This document shows positions 50,222-59,667 of a DNA stretch of 64,000 bases, in pieces. Position numbers and translations under genes: made by a program. Every line of letters begins with the position of its first letter. Position 1 is the first letter of the stretch. The stretch spans positions 2,170,001-2,234,000 of the forward strand of contig CAJFCV020000006.1 in assembly GCA_904066235.2 (NCBI GenBank), in the 5' to 3' direction. This DNA is from Bursaphelenchus xylophilus. Lineage: Eukaryota > Nematoda > Chromadorea > Rhabditida > Aphelenchoididae. A model generated the notes under the pieces. That model saw only the letters and a program-made list of their open reading frames with translations. It did no database searches and was not told the DNA's origin.

Positions 50222-51830
50222 CCTGAAAGCTAGCTGGATGGTGATTTGAGGACACACGTTAAATAGAAAACCAATTTAACGATCTACTGTTAACGTAACT
50301 CGCACAATGGATTCGGCAACAAACAGTGAAAGGGATGTACAAACTGTTGTATAGCTGTACCACGTCTCAAGGCCATTACACTGCGGAAAATTTAACAGTG
50401 ACGCTCACATAAGTAAAATGCGACAAATGCCAGGACTGTAAATACGTCGCTCATCTTATACACAAATTATTTCTATAATTGGCTTGCGTATGGGATAAGT
50501 GTAAAAGATGGATAAGAAATGTGTACTCTAGTATGCAAGCTCACGTTTTTGATCACCTCATGTTCTTCGGCTAGTGACGTCGTATAGTCTGACGCTGTTC
50601 AAGGAAGTGACTTTGCAGCTCTTCTTTTCAGAGGTCCAAAGTCTTTATTTCTGGTTTACAGGGCAGTGCTCGAAGTACGATGTTCAAATTTTTATAAAAA
50701 TTTGCACACACGTCAATCATAGGTTGCAAAGCAATTCTTCAAAGTTTCTGCTCGCGCTTTGCAGTCGCGGCCGAGGTATCGAACAATCTTTGCCGTGGAG
50801 AGAGCAAGCAAAACGAGGATAGCGGTCACAGAGAAAACACTTACTGGCCATACCTTTGGCAGGTTCGTAGGGAAAAATTAATTTTTTGTAGGAGCATTGC
50901 TTCCTACGGCAGAAGCTCGCAAGAAATTGTCGCATTTCTGCCAACATTCGGTCCAGAGATCTCGGTAATATCTGCAAAGTGCGAGCTAGGAATCTGACGC
51001 ATTTCATCGAAGAGATTATTCTAAATTTGTCCCGAATTTCAAAAAAATCCGAGCGTCACACTTGGTGTACTTCCCCTGTTAATTGCACTAGTTCTACGGC
51101 ATATCAAATGGACGCGCAAAAAGCCGAGGGTGTTCGTATACGTCTTTGATAGCTTTGTTCAAGCGTTCGGTCGATAATTCAACTCTACGCTATAAGTTTC
51201 TATTCAACCGCGGTATCCGACGCCTTCCTTAATTCAAATCAATTAAAGTCAGCTCAAAAAAAATACATTGAAGCATCGCAATAGCGATCTGTCCAAATGT
51301 CCTTCTATAACGCTTCCCTTCAATGAAACACACTCAATCTTTTTCCTGAGCGTTATCACTGCGCAGTGTGTCATAAGTAAAGTGAAAGATAGCATACAAC
51401 CATCCTTACCTAAGGCTGTGAAAGATCTTAGCAATAACCAAGATTTTACTATTAGCTGACGCCACTTTGAGTTATTACTTTTTCATACTAAGGGTAAGAA
51501 AGCAAAGATTATAATTATATATGAGGAGGATGTTGCCTCTATCTTTTACTTATCTATGGTCCCAACAATCCGTGGAATCCGCAAGTGAGACTATGTTATT
51601 GTGAAAGAGCCGGAGGGAATTATTGGAAATCTGTTTTTACTTCTTTTTATAAAGGCATAAGGAACCACAAATCTCGATCTAGACTTTTCAACAACAGAGA
51701 GCGCATTGTTTTTGGCCGCAGAAATAAAATTATGACTATAAATATAACAATTAATTGGTGTCCTTAAGACTATTACAAAACCTATGGCCTAAGAGTGCAA
51801 TAATTTCGCAGAATTGGAAATAATGTTTTT
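50222..51830. other. Upstream DNA of Rec-7, second copy of the duplicated unit
   Basis: Matches 47100-48330 in order, with small deletions. No gene supported. The repeated promoter-side DNA means Rec-6 and Rec-7 probably started with the same control sequences. Confidence 0.6.
50659..51083. mobile_element. Family G inverted-repeat element
   Basis: Left ACAGGGCAGTGCTCGAAGTACGATG; right CGTCACACTTGGTGTACTTCCCCTGTTA. About 425 bp, interior AATTAATTTTTTGTAGGAGC. No coding capacity. Confidence 0.65.
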
Positions 51831-51949
51831 CAGTATTTCAGGGAAATCATGTGGATTCGGGGCGTGTTGGAATTTCCCGTCATTGCTTTGCGGCAACTAG
51901 GGAGGATGGCGCGCGACTTCTCCACGTTATTTCCCCGACAAACGGATAT
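51831..51949. mobile_element. Family B MITE, worn copy
   Basis: CAGTATTTCAGGGAAATCATGTGG at the left, CCACGTTATTTCCCCGACAAAC at the right. Confidence 0.6.
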
Positions 51950-51954
51950 ATCAA

Positions 51955-52127
51955 TACTAGTCGCGCCATAAAGTCCTGACACATTTTGTCGCGGGTGTCG
52001 CGCGAGAAAAGTGGCAAGTGTGAAAGTGCATGTCGCTAGTGCAAAAACGGGGAATTGCCGCGACGGGTCCGAAAGAAAAACAAAATGCACTGTGCAAATG
52101 TGTCAGGACTTTATGTCGCGACTAGTA
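51955..52127. mobile_element. Family C fold-back
   Basis: Ends TACTAGTCGCGCCATAAAGTC and GACTTTATGTCGCGACTAGTA, next word CTGACACATTT and its inverse. Contains AATGCACTGTGCAAATG. Directly adjoins the next MITE. Confidence 0.85.
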
Positions 52128-52279
52128 TACCAGTCTGTCGGGAAAATAATGAGCTCAATGTCGCAGCTCCAATCGCGTCGCTGAAGCAGTCTGATTTTGC
52201 CGCGACACAATTCATTTTCTCGGCGCCGATGCGATTTTCAATAAGACAGAGCGCTCATTATTTTCCCGACAAACCGATA
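52128..52279. mobile_element. Family B MITE, GAGC-subtype
   Basis: Starts TACCAGTCTGTCGGGAAAATAATGAGC and ends GCTCATTATTTTCCCGACAAACCGAT. Interior CATTTTCTCGGCGCCGATGCG. Confidence 0.85.
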
Positions 52280-52377
52280 AGGTCATGTTGAGTTTTTCGA
52301 AGCATATTTATTGCGACATAACCCCTTGCAAGACAAAAATTTGCACACACAAAAAAATTCGAAAGTTCGTTACAATC

Positions 52378-54232
52378 TTAAACTAGGTGCTCGAAAGTAT
52401 CATGATTATCCGATTCCGTATTGGTCTTGAAAACGTTGGACTGCTCCGTAGGGAAGGGTTTGGACACTGATCGGACAAAGATCCGGTTTTTGAAACTCCC
52501 AAGAATCCGCCGACGGAACGAGGGGATCAAAAAGAGAATGGTCAATGAATTGGCGATTGGAATCAGGGAGATGGAGGGTACCAGATACATCCCACACCAT
52601 CGCATGTTGAATTGAAGTTGAGCCAGAATCGTCGCCATAATTATGGGCAATGCGACGATGACGGCTGGATATGCGGCCTGAAATGGAGGGACGGTATGAG
52701 CGTCTCGACTTTTCAAGTAGACGACGTATCATAATCGTTCGATACGAAGCTTAGGAAAGGTGGAGAATAAAAGAAAAAGTTATGGGAGGTGATTACAAGG
52801 CCTAGAAAAGCCGTATGACCCTGAGCGAAGGCTCGGTGGAGAATCGGCAAAGGATTACAATATGACAACTTATGCTAGCGTTAGTTAGGTCATGGGAGGT
52901 GTTTACTCGGCCTGGCAAAGCCACAGGACGCTCAGCAAAGGCTCGGTGGAGGCTTACGGTATGACCAACTTTCTAATTTTAGTTATTGCTAGACTTAGTT
53001 TTCTTGACCCTGAACGGACATACGCTGTTGAAAATTTCGCTCTGTGTGCCTAATTCCTCGCCATGAGAATAAAAAGCAAAGGGGTTTTGCGTACCTGCAG
53101 TATCATAACTCTGTTCAGTTGTTTCTGCGCGTCTCTCGTCGAGGTTGTCATAACTCCATCCGCCTCTTTCAACTTTTGCCCAATTCTCTTTCCAGTGTAA
53201 TAAATCACGGCATACACCCACACGACAATCATCTGACTGCAGAATGTGTGAATCGACTGCGCCAGTTTGCTCTTAAATGTATTAAGACATGGATTTTTCA
53301 ACCTATCGCGCTTACCGGATCGTCAATCATATAGCCGGGCGTGTCATTCGAATACATGGGATGCTGTTGAACCATTTTTGTGTTCTCCTCGCTAATACTC
53401 TCAAAAATAAAGAAACCGCTGAAGCTGTCGGCAAAGCAAACACACAAGCCAACCATGTAAATCATCGCGAATTTTGTTGGAGGAAGTGGCTCTTTGCACA
53501 ATGCATAATACCGATAGATGAACTGCATTCCAAGCGTGAGGATTGTGGTGTACATCCCGCCCAGCCATAGGCAGCCCATGATCATGTTGAAGGGGTGACC
53601 GTAATGCTCGAATGGGCCCATGTTTAGAAAGACGAGCTTTCCACCCATAACTTCTACGGTCTGTAAAGTGGAATATCATCCTGTCGGGAAAATAATGAGC
53701 ACAATTTTGCAGCGTCAAAAAAGTGAAAGGAAATTTGATTTTGCCGCGACACAAAAATGTACCATTTTGCATCCGGGAAGTATCAAAAATGCGGCAAAAT
53801 ACTTCCCTCTCCAAGTGAAAAAAAACTTTTTTTTGAAGGGCGAGCCTAAAAAAGAACGGACGCGCTTTTCAAATCTGAGTTTTTTCACTTGGAGAGTGAG
53901 GTATTTTGCCACATTTTTTGATGCTCCCTGGGTGCAAAATGGTACGCTTTTTTGCCACTGGATCTGGGGCCCCACTGTAGTTATTTCATAATTCAACTTA
54001 CCATCATTGTAATAAAGTTGATTCCAGTGTAAATAAAATCGCCGCACATGCTTATCAACACCACCCAACAATAATTTCTCATCACTCGATTCCGTGTTGT
54101 GAGGACGAGATACATTACCCAGCAGTTGAGGATCACCGACAATGCGGCCAAAACGATCTCGTAGTATAGATGGAATTTCCGAACGTTGCTGTAGAACTTG
54201 AGGGCAGCCTCATCATCTGGCATAATTTCCAT
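52378..54232 (-). CDS. Rec-8: Srd/Str-like chemoreceptor
   Basis: 350 residues. Exons on the minus strand: 54002-54232, 53316-53660, 53095-53271 and 52378-52677. Exon 2 starts TVEVMGGKLVFLNMGPFEHYG; TM3 QFIYRYYALC; exon 3 uses an unusual TTTAAG acceptor; C-terminal LIPSFRRRILGS. It groups with Rec-9 (shared TVEV start of exon 2, DTPGY before TM5, IYYTGKRI-type TM5 end). The start at 54232 is the first ATG aligned with the paralogues; MPDDEAA three codons on is an alternative. Intron 1 contains half a family B MITE joined to a truncated family A element. Confidence 0.88.
52780..52970. repeat. Imperfect tandem repeat in Rec-8 intron 3
   Basis: Two copies of a 90-110 bp unit with GGGAGGTG, GGCCTAGAAAAGCC/GGCCTGGCAAAGCC, and GCGAAGGCTCGGTGGAG / GCAAAGGCTCGGTGGAG. 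Confidence 0.7.
53674..53756. mobile_element. Family B MITE, left half only
   Basis: Starts TATCATCCTGTCGGGAAAATAATGAGC and runs into TTTGCCGCGACACAA, where family A sequence takes over. Confidence 0.7.
53757..53979. mobile_element. Family A fold-back MITE, copy 7 (left end lost)
   Basis: Begins at TGTACCATTTTGCATCCGGG, so the terminal TACAGTG...CAGTGGC part is missing; right end GCCACTGGATCTGGGGCCCC then ACTGTA. Chimeric junction with the preceding family B half. Confidence 0.75.
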
Positions 54233-54620
54233 TCGAAATCCCGGAGGAAGTACTGTAATTTAACCGAGGCAAAGCTTTTTGTAATACTGTAATGAAACCG
54301 AGAAAAAATTCTTATAGTAAGACTGCCAAATCTTCTGATATCCTTCATTAATAAGTCTGATTATCACCAGTATAGCTTGTTTCGATAAAGGAAATAAAGC
54401 CGGATTAAGAGTTTCTTACCCTTACTGATCCACCAAAGATCTTAGCCGGAGAAAGGAATTGTTTACTTGCACAGAACATAGTATATAATACATAATATAA
54501 GCGCCTTATACCTTTATAAGGTATTAGCCCGGTCTATTCAGAAGGTTAGTAAAGATTCAACGGTGTCTTGTGACTCAATTTTTTCCCGTTCTCCGTACTG
54601 TGCGTACTCTCTTGTTGACG

Positions 54621-55164
54621 TATCAGTCTGTCGGGAAAATAATGAGCAGTAGAGCCTTTATACCATCAACGAGACAAAGGCAAGTGTACTAAAGAGAATA
54701 TTCCAAGTGAGACGTCCAAATGACCGGTCTTTTCATTTGATGCGGAATGCCAATTGAGGCGGAACGACCGGGCTTCGAGGATTTTCCCGCGAGGAACGAT
54801 CTCCATTTATTCAAATTTGATTGTACTTTCCTACGTGGGGCTTCCCTATAAAAGGCCTCCTTTCCACTGAATAAATCACTTGACTATTGAGCTCTCGTCT
54901 TGTCTCGTTACTGAGCTGTCGGGCCTTTTGACAGCCAATTAGCGGGGGTGTTTTCGTGGCGGTATGCAAACGAGAGCTGGCTGGCAGGGAATTAACTGAA
55001 GGTCCTGCTGGGGTGTGTCTGTTCCTGCTGAGCACGCCGTCGCATCGAACATCGCGTCATCGCCGGGAAAATTAATTGTATCGCGACAAAATCAAATTGC
55101 TTTCCTCTTCAGCGACGCTATCAGCGCAGAAACTTTGTGGTCATTGTTTTTCCGACAGAATGAT
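54621..55164. mobile_element. Family B MITE split by a 381-bp insertion
   Basis: Left part TATCAGTCTGTCGGGAAAATAATGAGCA (54621-54648) and right part from GAGCACGCCGTCGCATCGAA (55030) to TTTTTCCGACAGAATGAT. GAGCA is present on both sides of the insertion (54644-54648 and 55030-55034), as expected of a 5-bp target duplication; joining them restores the usual MITE interior. Confidence 0.75.
54754..54933 (+). mobile_element. Solo LTR, copy 2, with 5-bp target duplication
   Basis: Starts TTGAGGCGGAACGACCG (one base shorter than copy 1) and ends CCTTTTGACA. GCCAA flanks it at 54749-54753 and 54934-54938. It has TATAAAAGG and GAATAAATC in the same order as copy 1. It lies inside the insertion that splits the MITE at 54621-55164. 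Confidence 0.85.
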
Positions 55165-55224
55165 AAGAAGATATTTTTTATAAATGAAACCAACGATTGC
55201 AACTTTATTTTCACCCAACAAAAC

Positions 55225-58200
55225 CTATATAACATGTTCGAACGCATGGCTGACGCCACTGCCAGCTTCCGCCGTATGTCCCTTCGACGCGTCCGTGGAG
55301 CCCAGTTTCGAGACGGATTTGGTCTGGATCCGGCTCTGGATCCCTCCCAAAATCCGTCTTCGGAACGAAGGGATAAAGAAGAGTATCGTGACCGAATTAG
55401 CGATAGGAATTAGGGATATGGAAGGTGCCAAGTACATGCCGCACCAAAGAACGTCGAAGCGGAATTGCGCCAATACGGTGGCAATGACAATGGGTAGTGC
55501 CACGATGAGTCCTGGATATGCGGCCTAGAAAAAATTTTTGAAAGATCGTATCTTATAGTTCACAAGGGAAGTGAACCAAGTGCGACGCTCGGATTTTCTT
55601 TATACTTTTAACACATAGCAGGCATAGGCTACATATAAAAACTTTAAATTTTTAACTGGCGCTTTGCAGAGGCTGCCGAGATATTCAACGATCTTTAAGA
55701 CCGAGAGAGTACGGCAAACGCAGAGAGTGGTCAAAGACAGCCCAGTTGTTGGTCATACGACTTTGTAAAGGCGGAGAAGGGTCATAGAGAAGGGCCTGTT
55801 TCGTGTGTAAAAAATTGATTTTTTGTGGAAGCATTACCTCCTGCCGTACGAAACAGGCTTTGATCTTTTCATGCCAAAATTACATAGCAAAAAAACAGGC
55901 GTTTTTTGTCATCATTCGACCCGAAAATCCCGGTAGTTCTTGCAAAGCACGAGCTTCAAGTCTCGCATATGGCTTAGCAAAAACTATACTAAATTTTTAC
56001 TTGTTGTTATGTATAATAGTTTTATCAAAATCTGAGCGTCGCACTTAAAGCACTCCCCGATGTAAATACATATTATATTTAGATGCATCGCCTACCTGCA
56101 GAATCATGACTCTGTTCAACTGCTTCTGAGCATCTTTTGTTGAGCTGCTCATATCACCCGCCGCATCGTTCAATTTCCGACTTATTCTCTTTCCAGTGAA
56201 GTAGATGACCACATACACGAACACGATTATCAGTTGACTGCAGAAGGTATGAGCCAACGCGGCTGGTTTGGTCTGGAAATTGGCATGCTTTTATTCAGTC
56301 GGAATGTTATGAGTGCAATGTCGCTGCCCCGGTCGGCGAGCGCACACTTGCGGGCAACCACTTTGCGGGCAACCAGTTTGCGGGCAAATTTTTTTTTTCC
56401 AAAAGTTCCTATACAGTCTGTGTGACTCTTTTTTTCTGTTGCCCGCAAATGTCGGCTGCCCGCAAGTGTCGGTTGCCCGCAAGTGTCCCATGCTGCCCGC
56501 AAATGTCTCAGCTGCCCGCAAATGTGACCCTCCAAATTTTGCCCGCAAAGTGGCTGCCCGCAAGAAATCTGCCCGCAAAGTGGTTGCCCGCAAGTGTCGC
56601 GACGCCCCCCGGTCGTGTTGCTAAAGCGAAAAACAATTTGTTTTTGCCGCTTTTCAATGCGACAGCGTGCTCATTATTTTTCCGACAGATTGGTAGTATT
56701 TTCACAAAGTTCTTGGACATTTGTCGCCGCGCTCATTTTGCACCAAGCGTTTCACTTTTTTCGCGACCGTCGCGACGACACTGCGGTCATTATTTTCCCG
56801 ACAGACTGATATGAGAATATTTACTATTACAGGGTGTTTCAAGAAATTTGGCAGAAACTAGTTGCGAATATTTTTGAGCTCTTGCTAGTTATCGCAGAAA
56901 TTCTTTTTGTTTCTAAAATTTGACAGCGGGCGGTTTTGTACTGAACAAAAAAAATTTTTTCGTCGGCGGAGAGGCCAGTTCTCGGCGGAGGCATTTGGGG
57001 CCTTTTTTAAAAATCACACCTTATTACATCGTGGAAACTCTGTTGCAGTGGCCAAAATCATGTTTACGTTAAACCTCCGTGGATTTTGCGGTATGCTTTT
57101 TTTGTTTTCGATTTTCGCTCATCCGCGGAGGCACGGCGGAGACCTCAGGTTTCGGCGGACGTCGTTTTGAGCCTTTGGATCATTCAATTCAGGTTGGAAA
57201 AAAGTGTGGGGTGATTTTTTGTTGTCACCCGATGCACAGATGCAAAAATTTCGCACTTTTTTTCCCCGGCGGAGGATTCGGCGGAGGCTTTACCAAAGGG
57301 TCGGAACAGTCTTAGGAGTCCGGGAAAAAACTCAGCTACAAGAATCCATCACAGCAACACCATTTTTCTTATTTTTTGATCCGGCGGACACATCGGCGGA
57401 GGTTTCGGCGGAGGCTTTATCAAAAGAGTCAAAATTTTGTTTTGACCCTTTGAGAAAGCCTCTGCCGAATCCTCAGCCGGGGGAAAAAAGTACAAAATTT
57501 TTGCCCTCTGTGCATCGGATGACAACAAAAAATCGCCCCAACCTTTTTTTCAACATGGATTTGCAAAAACCGAGGGCCCAAAACAAAGTCCGCCGAAATC
57601 TGCGGTCTCCGTCGCGCCTCCGCGGATGTTGCGTAAAATCGAAAACGCAAAAAAAAGCATACCGCAAAATCCACGGAGGTTTAACGTAAACATGATTTTG
57701 GCCACTGTAACAGAGTTTCCACGATGTAATAAGGTGTGATTTTTAAAAAAGGCCCCAAATGCCTCCGCCGAGAACTGGCCTCTCCGCCGACGAAAAAAAT
57801 TTTTTTTTTGTTCAGTACAAAACCGCCCGCTGTCAAGTTTCAGAAACAAAAAGAATTTCTGCGATAACTAGCAAGAGCTCAAAAATATTCGCAACTAGTT
57901 TCTGCCAAATTTCTTGAAACACCCTGTATAATACACGCCGATCACGTCGGCTCCCTACTGGTTGCCAATGCCCTCCCGCTTACCGGATCCAAAATCGCAT
58001 ATCCCGGAGTGTCCTCCTTGTACATGGGATGCTCTTGCAGCAATTTTGTCGCTTCCAATGATATCCCGTCAAAGATGAAGAACCCAACAAATCCGTCGCA
58101 GAGACAAATTATCAGTCCTACACAATAAATTGAACCGAACTCCCAAGGAGTTAGACCATTGCGACAGAGCGCAAAATAACGGTAAATGAACTGCATTCCA

Positions 58201-59336
58201 AGTGTCAGAATGGTGGTGTACATGCCGGCAAGCCACAAACAGCCCATGATCAAGTTGTAGGGATAACCATAGTGCTCGAAGAGGCCCATTGTTAGAAAGA
58301 CGAGCTTTCCACCTTTGACTTCAACGGTCTGTAATGTGAAATAAATTTTACTTCTTTCACAGATCGAGCCATCCAAGGTTTTTGTGAGCACTGTTGTGGA
58401 GCCTAAAAGGTCTCCGAAATTCCCACGGAAATTAGCATAAACGGCGTTATACAAAAGGAACACTTTATCATCAATTAGCTCATTATCTTCTCCGGTTGTT
58501 CCCGTAGACGTGAATAAAAGAAACTTGTGTTTTCGCGTGTGTATTTGTCCCCAACGATCGGTGGTCTAAACGTCCCCCGACACCCCTTCAACGTTGAGCT
58601 CCACTTCAACACTATGACGGACAAGACTTTAATGGAATGAAGGTTTCACTTGCATACTTCATCGGACGCGGAAACGGACTTAGCTTATGCAAATTCCCAT
58701 CTTCTATAGCTTAGTATTTCAAACGGCCTTTCAATATAGCTTATTTCAAATAGGCGCGGCCCGATAACTAGTTTTACAAACTAGCTGAGAGTTTTAATAT
58801 CGATCTGTCGGGAAAATGATGAGCACTTTGTCGCATCGAAAAAAATGCCTAAAAATGAATTGTGCCGCGGCAAAATCAAAGTGTTCAGCGACGCGACTGG
58901 CCCAGCGACATTGTGCTCAGTATTTTCCCGACAGACAGATATGCCACACCGCGCGATGCTCACATTTTTTCAAAACTATCGGTACATTATACTCCCTATA
59001 TTTATCAGAAGCTTACGTAAAGCCTTCGCCAAAATTTTTAAAATACGTCCATGTCGATATAGAGGAAATTTCTGATATATATATATATATATATAACATT
59101 CCACTTACCATCATAGTAATAAAGTTCAGCCCAGTGTAGATCAAATCGCCCATCATGCTCATCAAGATGACCCAACTATAGCTTCTCATCACTCTATTTT
59201 TCGTTGTAAAAACAAGATATACAACCCATCCGTTGAGGCACAAGGAAACTGCGGCCAAACCGATTTCATAGTACAAATGAGATCGCCTGGCGCTGGCGTA
59301 GAATTGCTGTATCGCCGCGTCGGTGACTATAGCCAT
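55225..59336 (-). CDS. Rec-9: Srd/Str-like chemoreceptor
   Basis: 349 residues. Exons on the minus strand: 59109-59336, 57984-58328, 56096-56272 and 55225-55524. TVEVKGGKLVFLTMGLFEHYG, TM3 QFIYRYFALC, TM5 VFVYVVIYFTGKRI, C-terminal FIPSFRRRILGG. It is the longest gene of the cluster (4.1 kb) because introns 2 (1.7 kb) and 3 (0.57 kb) contain several mobile elements, yet exon lengths are unchanged. Nearest relative Rec-8. A TA dinucleotide run lies 15 bp into intron 1. Confidence 0.88.
55567..56064. mobile_element. Family G inverted-repeat element
   Basis: Left GGGAAGTGAACCAAGTGCGACGCTCGGATTTT; right AAATCTGAGCGTCGCACTTAAAGCACTCCCC. About 490 bp, longest copy of the family, in Rec-9 intron 3. 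Confidence 0.7.
56296..56694. mobile_element. Family B MITE split by a family J insertion
   Basis: Left remnant GTCGGAATGTTATGAGTGCAATGTCGC and right remnant GCGTGCTCATTATTTTTCCGACAGAT enclose the GC-rich insertion at 56336-56606. Confidence 0.65.
56336..56606. mobile_element. GCGGGCAACC element (family J), copy 2, with 9-bp target duplication
   Basis: 271 bp. Left part has forward GCGGGCAACC words (CACTTGCGGGCAACC, CACTTTGCGGGC) and right part the inverse (GGTTGCCCGCAAGTGTC). CCCCGGTCG flanks both ends (56327-56335 and 56607-56615). The short GTTGCCCGCAA word recurs about every 12-24 bp. A 9-bp duplication would fit a Mutator-like insertion, though the terminal sequence is too simple to be sure. 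Confidence 0.75.
56695..56810. mobile_element. Family B MITE, left end lost
   Basis: Only the right end CATTATTTTCCCGACAGACTGAT is intact; the left part (CTTGGACATTTGTCGCCGCG) is unlike other copies. Confidence 0.6.
56830..57926. mobile_element. 1.1-kb inverted-repeat element with CAGGGTGTTTCA ends, TA flanks
   Basis: Ends CAGGGTGTTTCAAGAAATTT and its inverse, each next to TA. Arms about 470 bp; the central part has CGGCGGAGG words. Mirror-image frames (56907-57170 plus, 57550-57849 minus) are by-products of the symmetry. It sits in Rec-9 intron 2. Confidence 0.85.
58799..58940. mobile_element. Family B MITE, GAGC-subtype
   Basis: Starts ATCGATCTGTCGGGAAAATGATGAGC and ends GCTCAGTATTTTCCCGACAGACAGAT. 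Interior AAAATGAATTGTGCCGCGGC, as in other GAGC copies. In Rec-9 intron 1. Confidence 0.8.
59077..59096. repeat. (TA)n microsatellite
   Basis: About ten TA units in Rec-9 intron 1, next to the exon 1 donor. Confidence 0.85.
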
Positions 59337-59667
59337 CGCAGAATGAGAAAGTAAAAATTTCAATTGAGGTATTGGCCTTGGTAGTAATTTTTCGAGATTA
59401 CTCAATTACTGAGAATTAAAGTACCAGCTCAGACGCTACTTTCTGAAGACATCCGAGAGTTAAGAAAGTAAGAGTTAAGTCGACGAGGACTAATCTTACT
59501 TGTTAGGGCTCGTAATAGGTTACTCACTAAAGGCAGAGAACCAGCACTTTTGAATCGCACTTTTTACGGCGTGGGAGACGAAATGCCAAAAAGTTTTTTA
59601 TGTTATTTCCTAAAAACAGTCTACAAAATCGTCTACAGAAAAATAATTATTAGTATGTGCGCAGAAT

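Noticed and set aside
56336..56606. CRISPR-like array of GCGGGCAACC repeats
   Set aside because: Repeats are short, irregularly spaced and inverted about the centre, in a eukaryotic intron with a target duplication at the borders.
57079..57689. Long frames rich in Arg/Gly in the 56.8-57.9 kb element
   Set aside because: They result from CGGCGGAGG words in the inverted arms and have no start or splice support.
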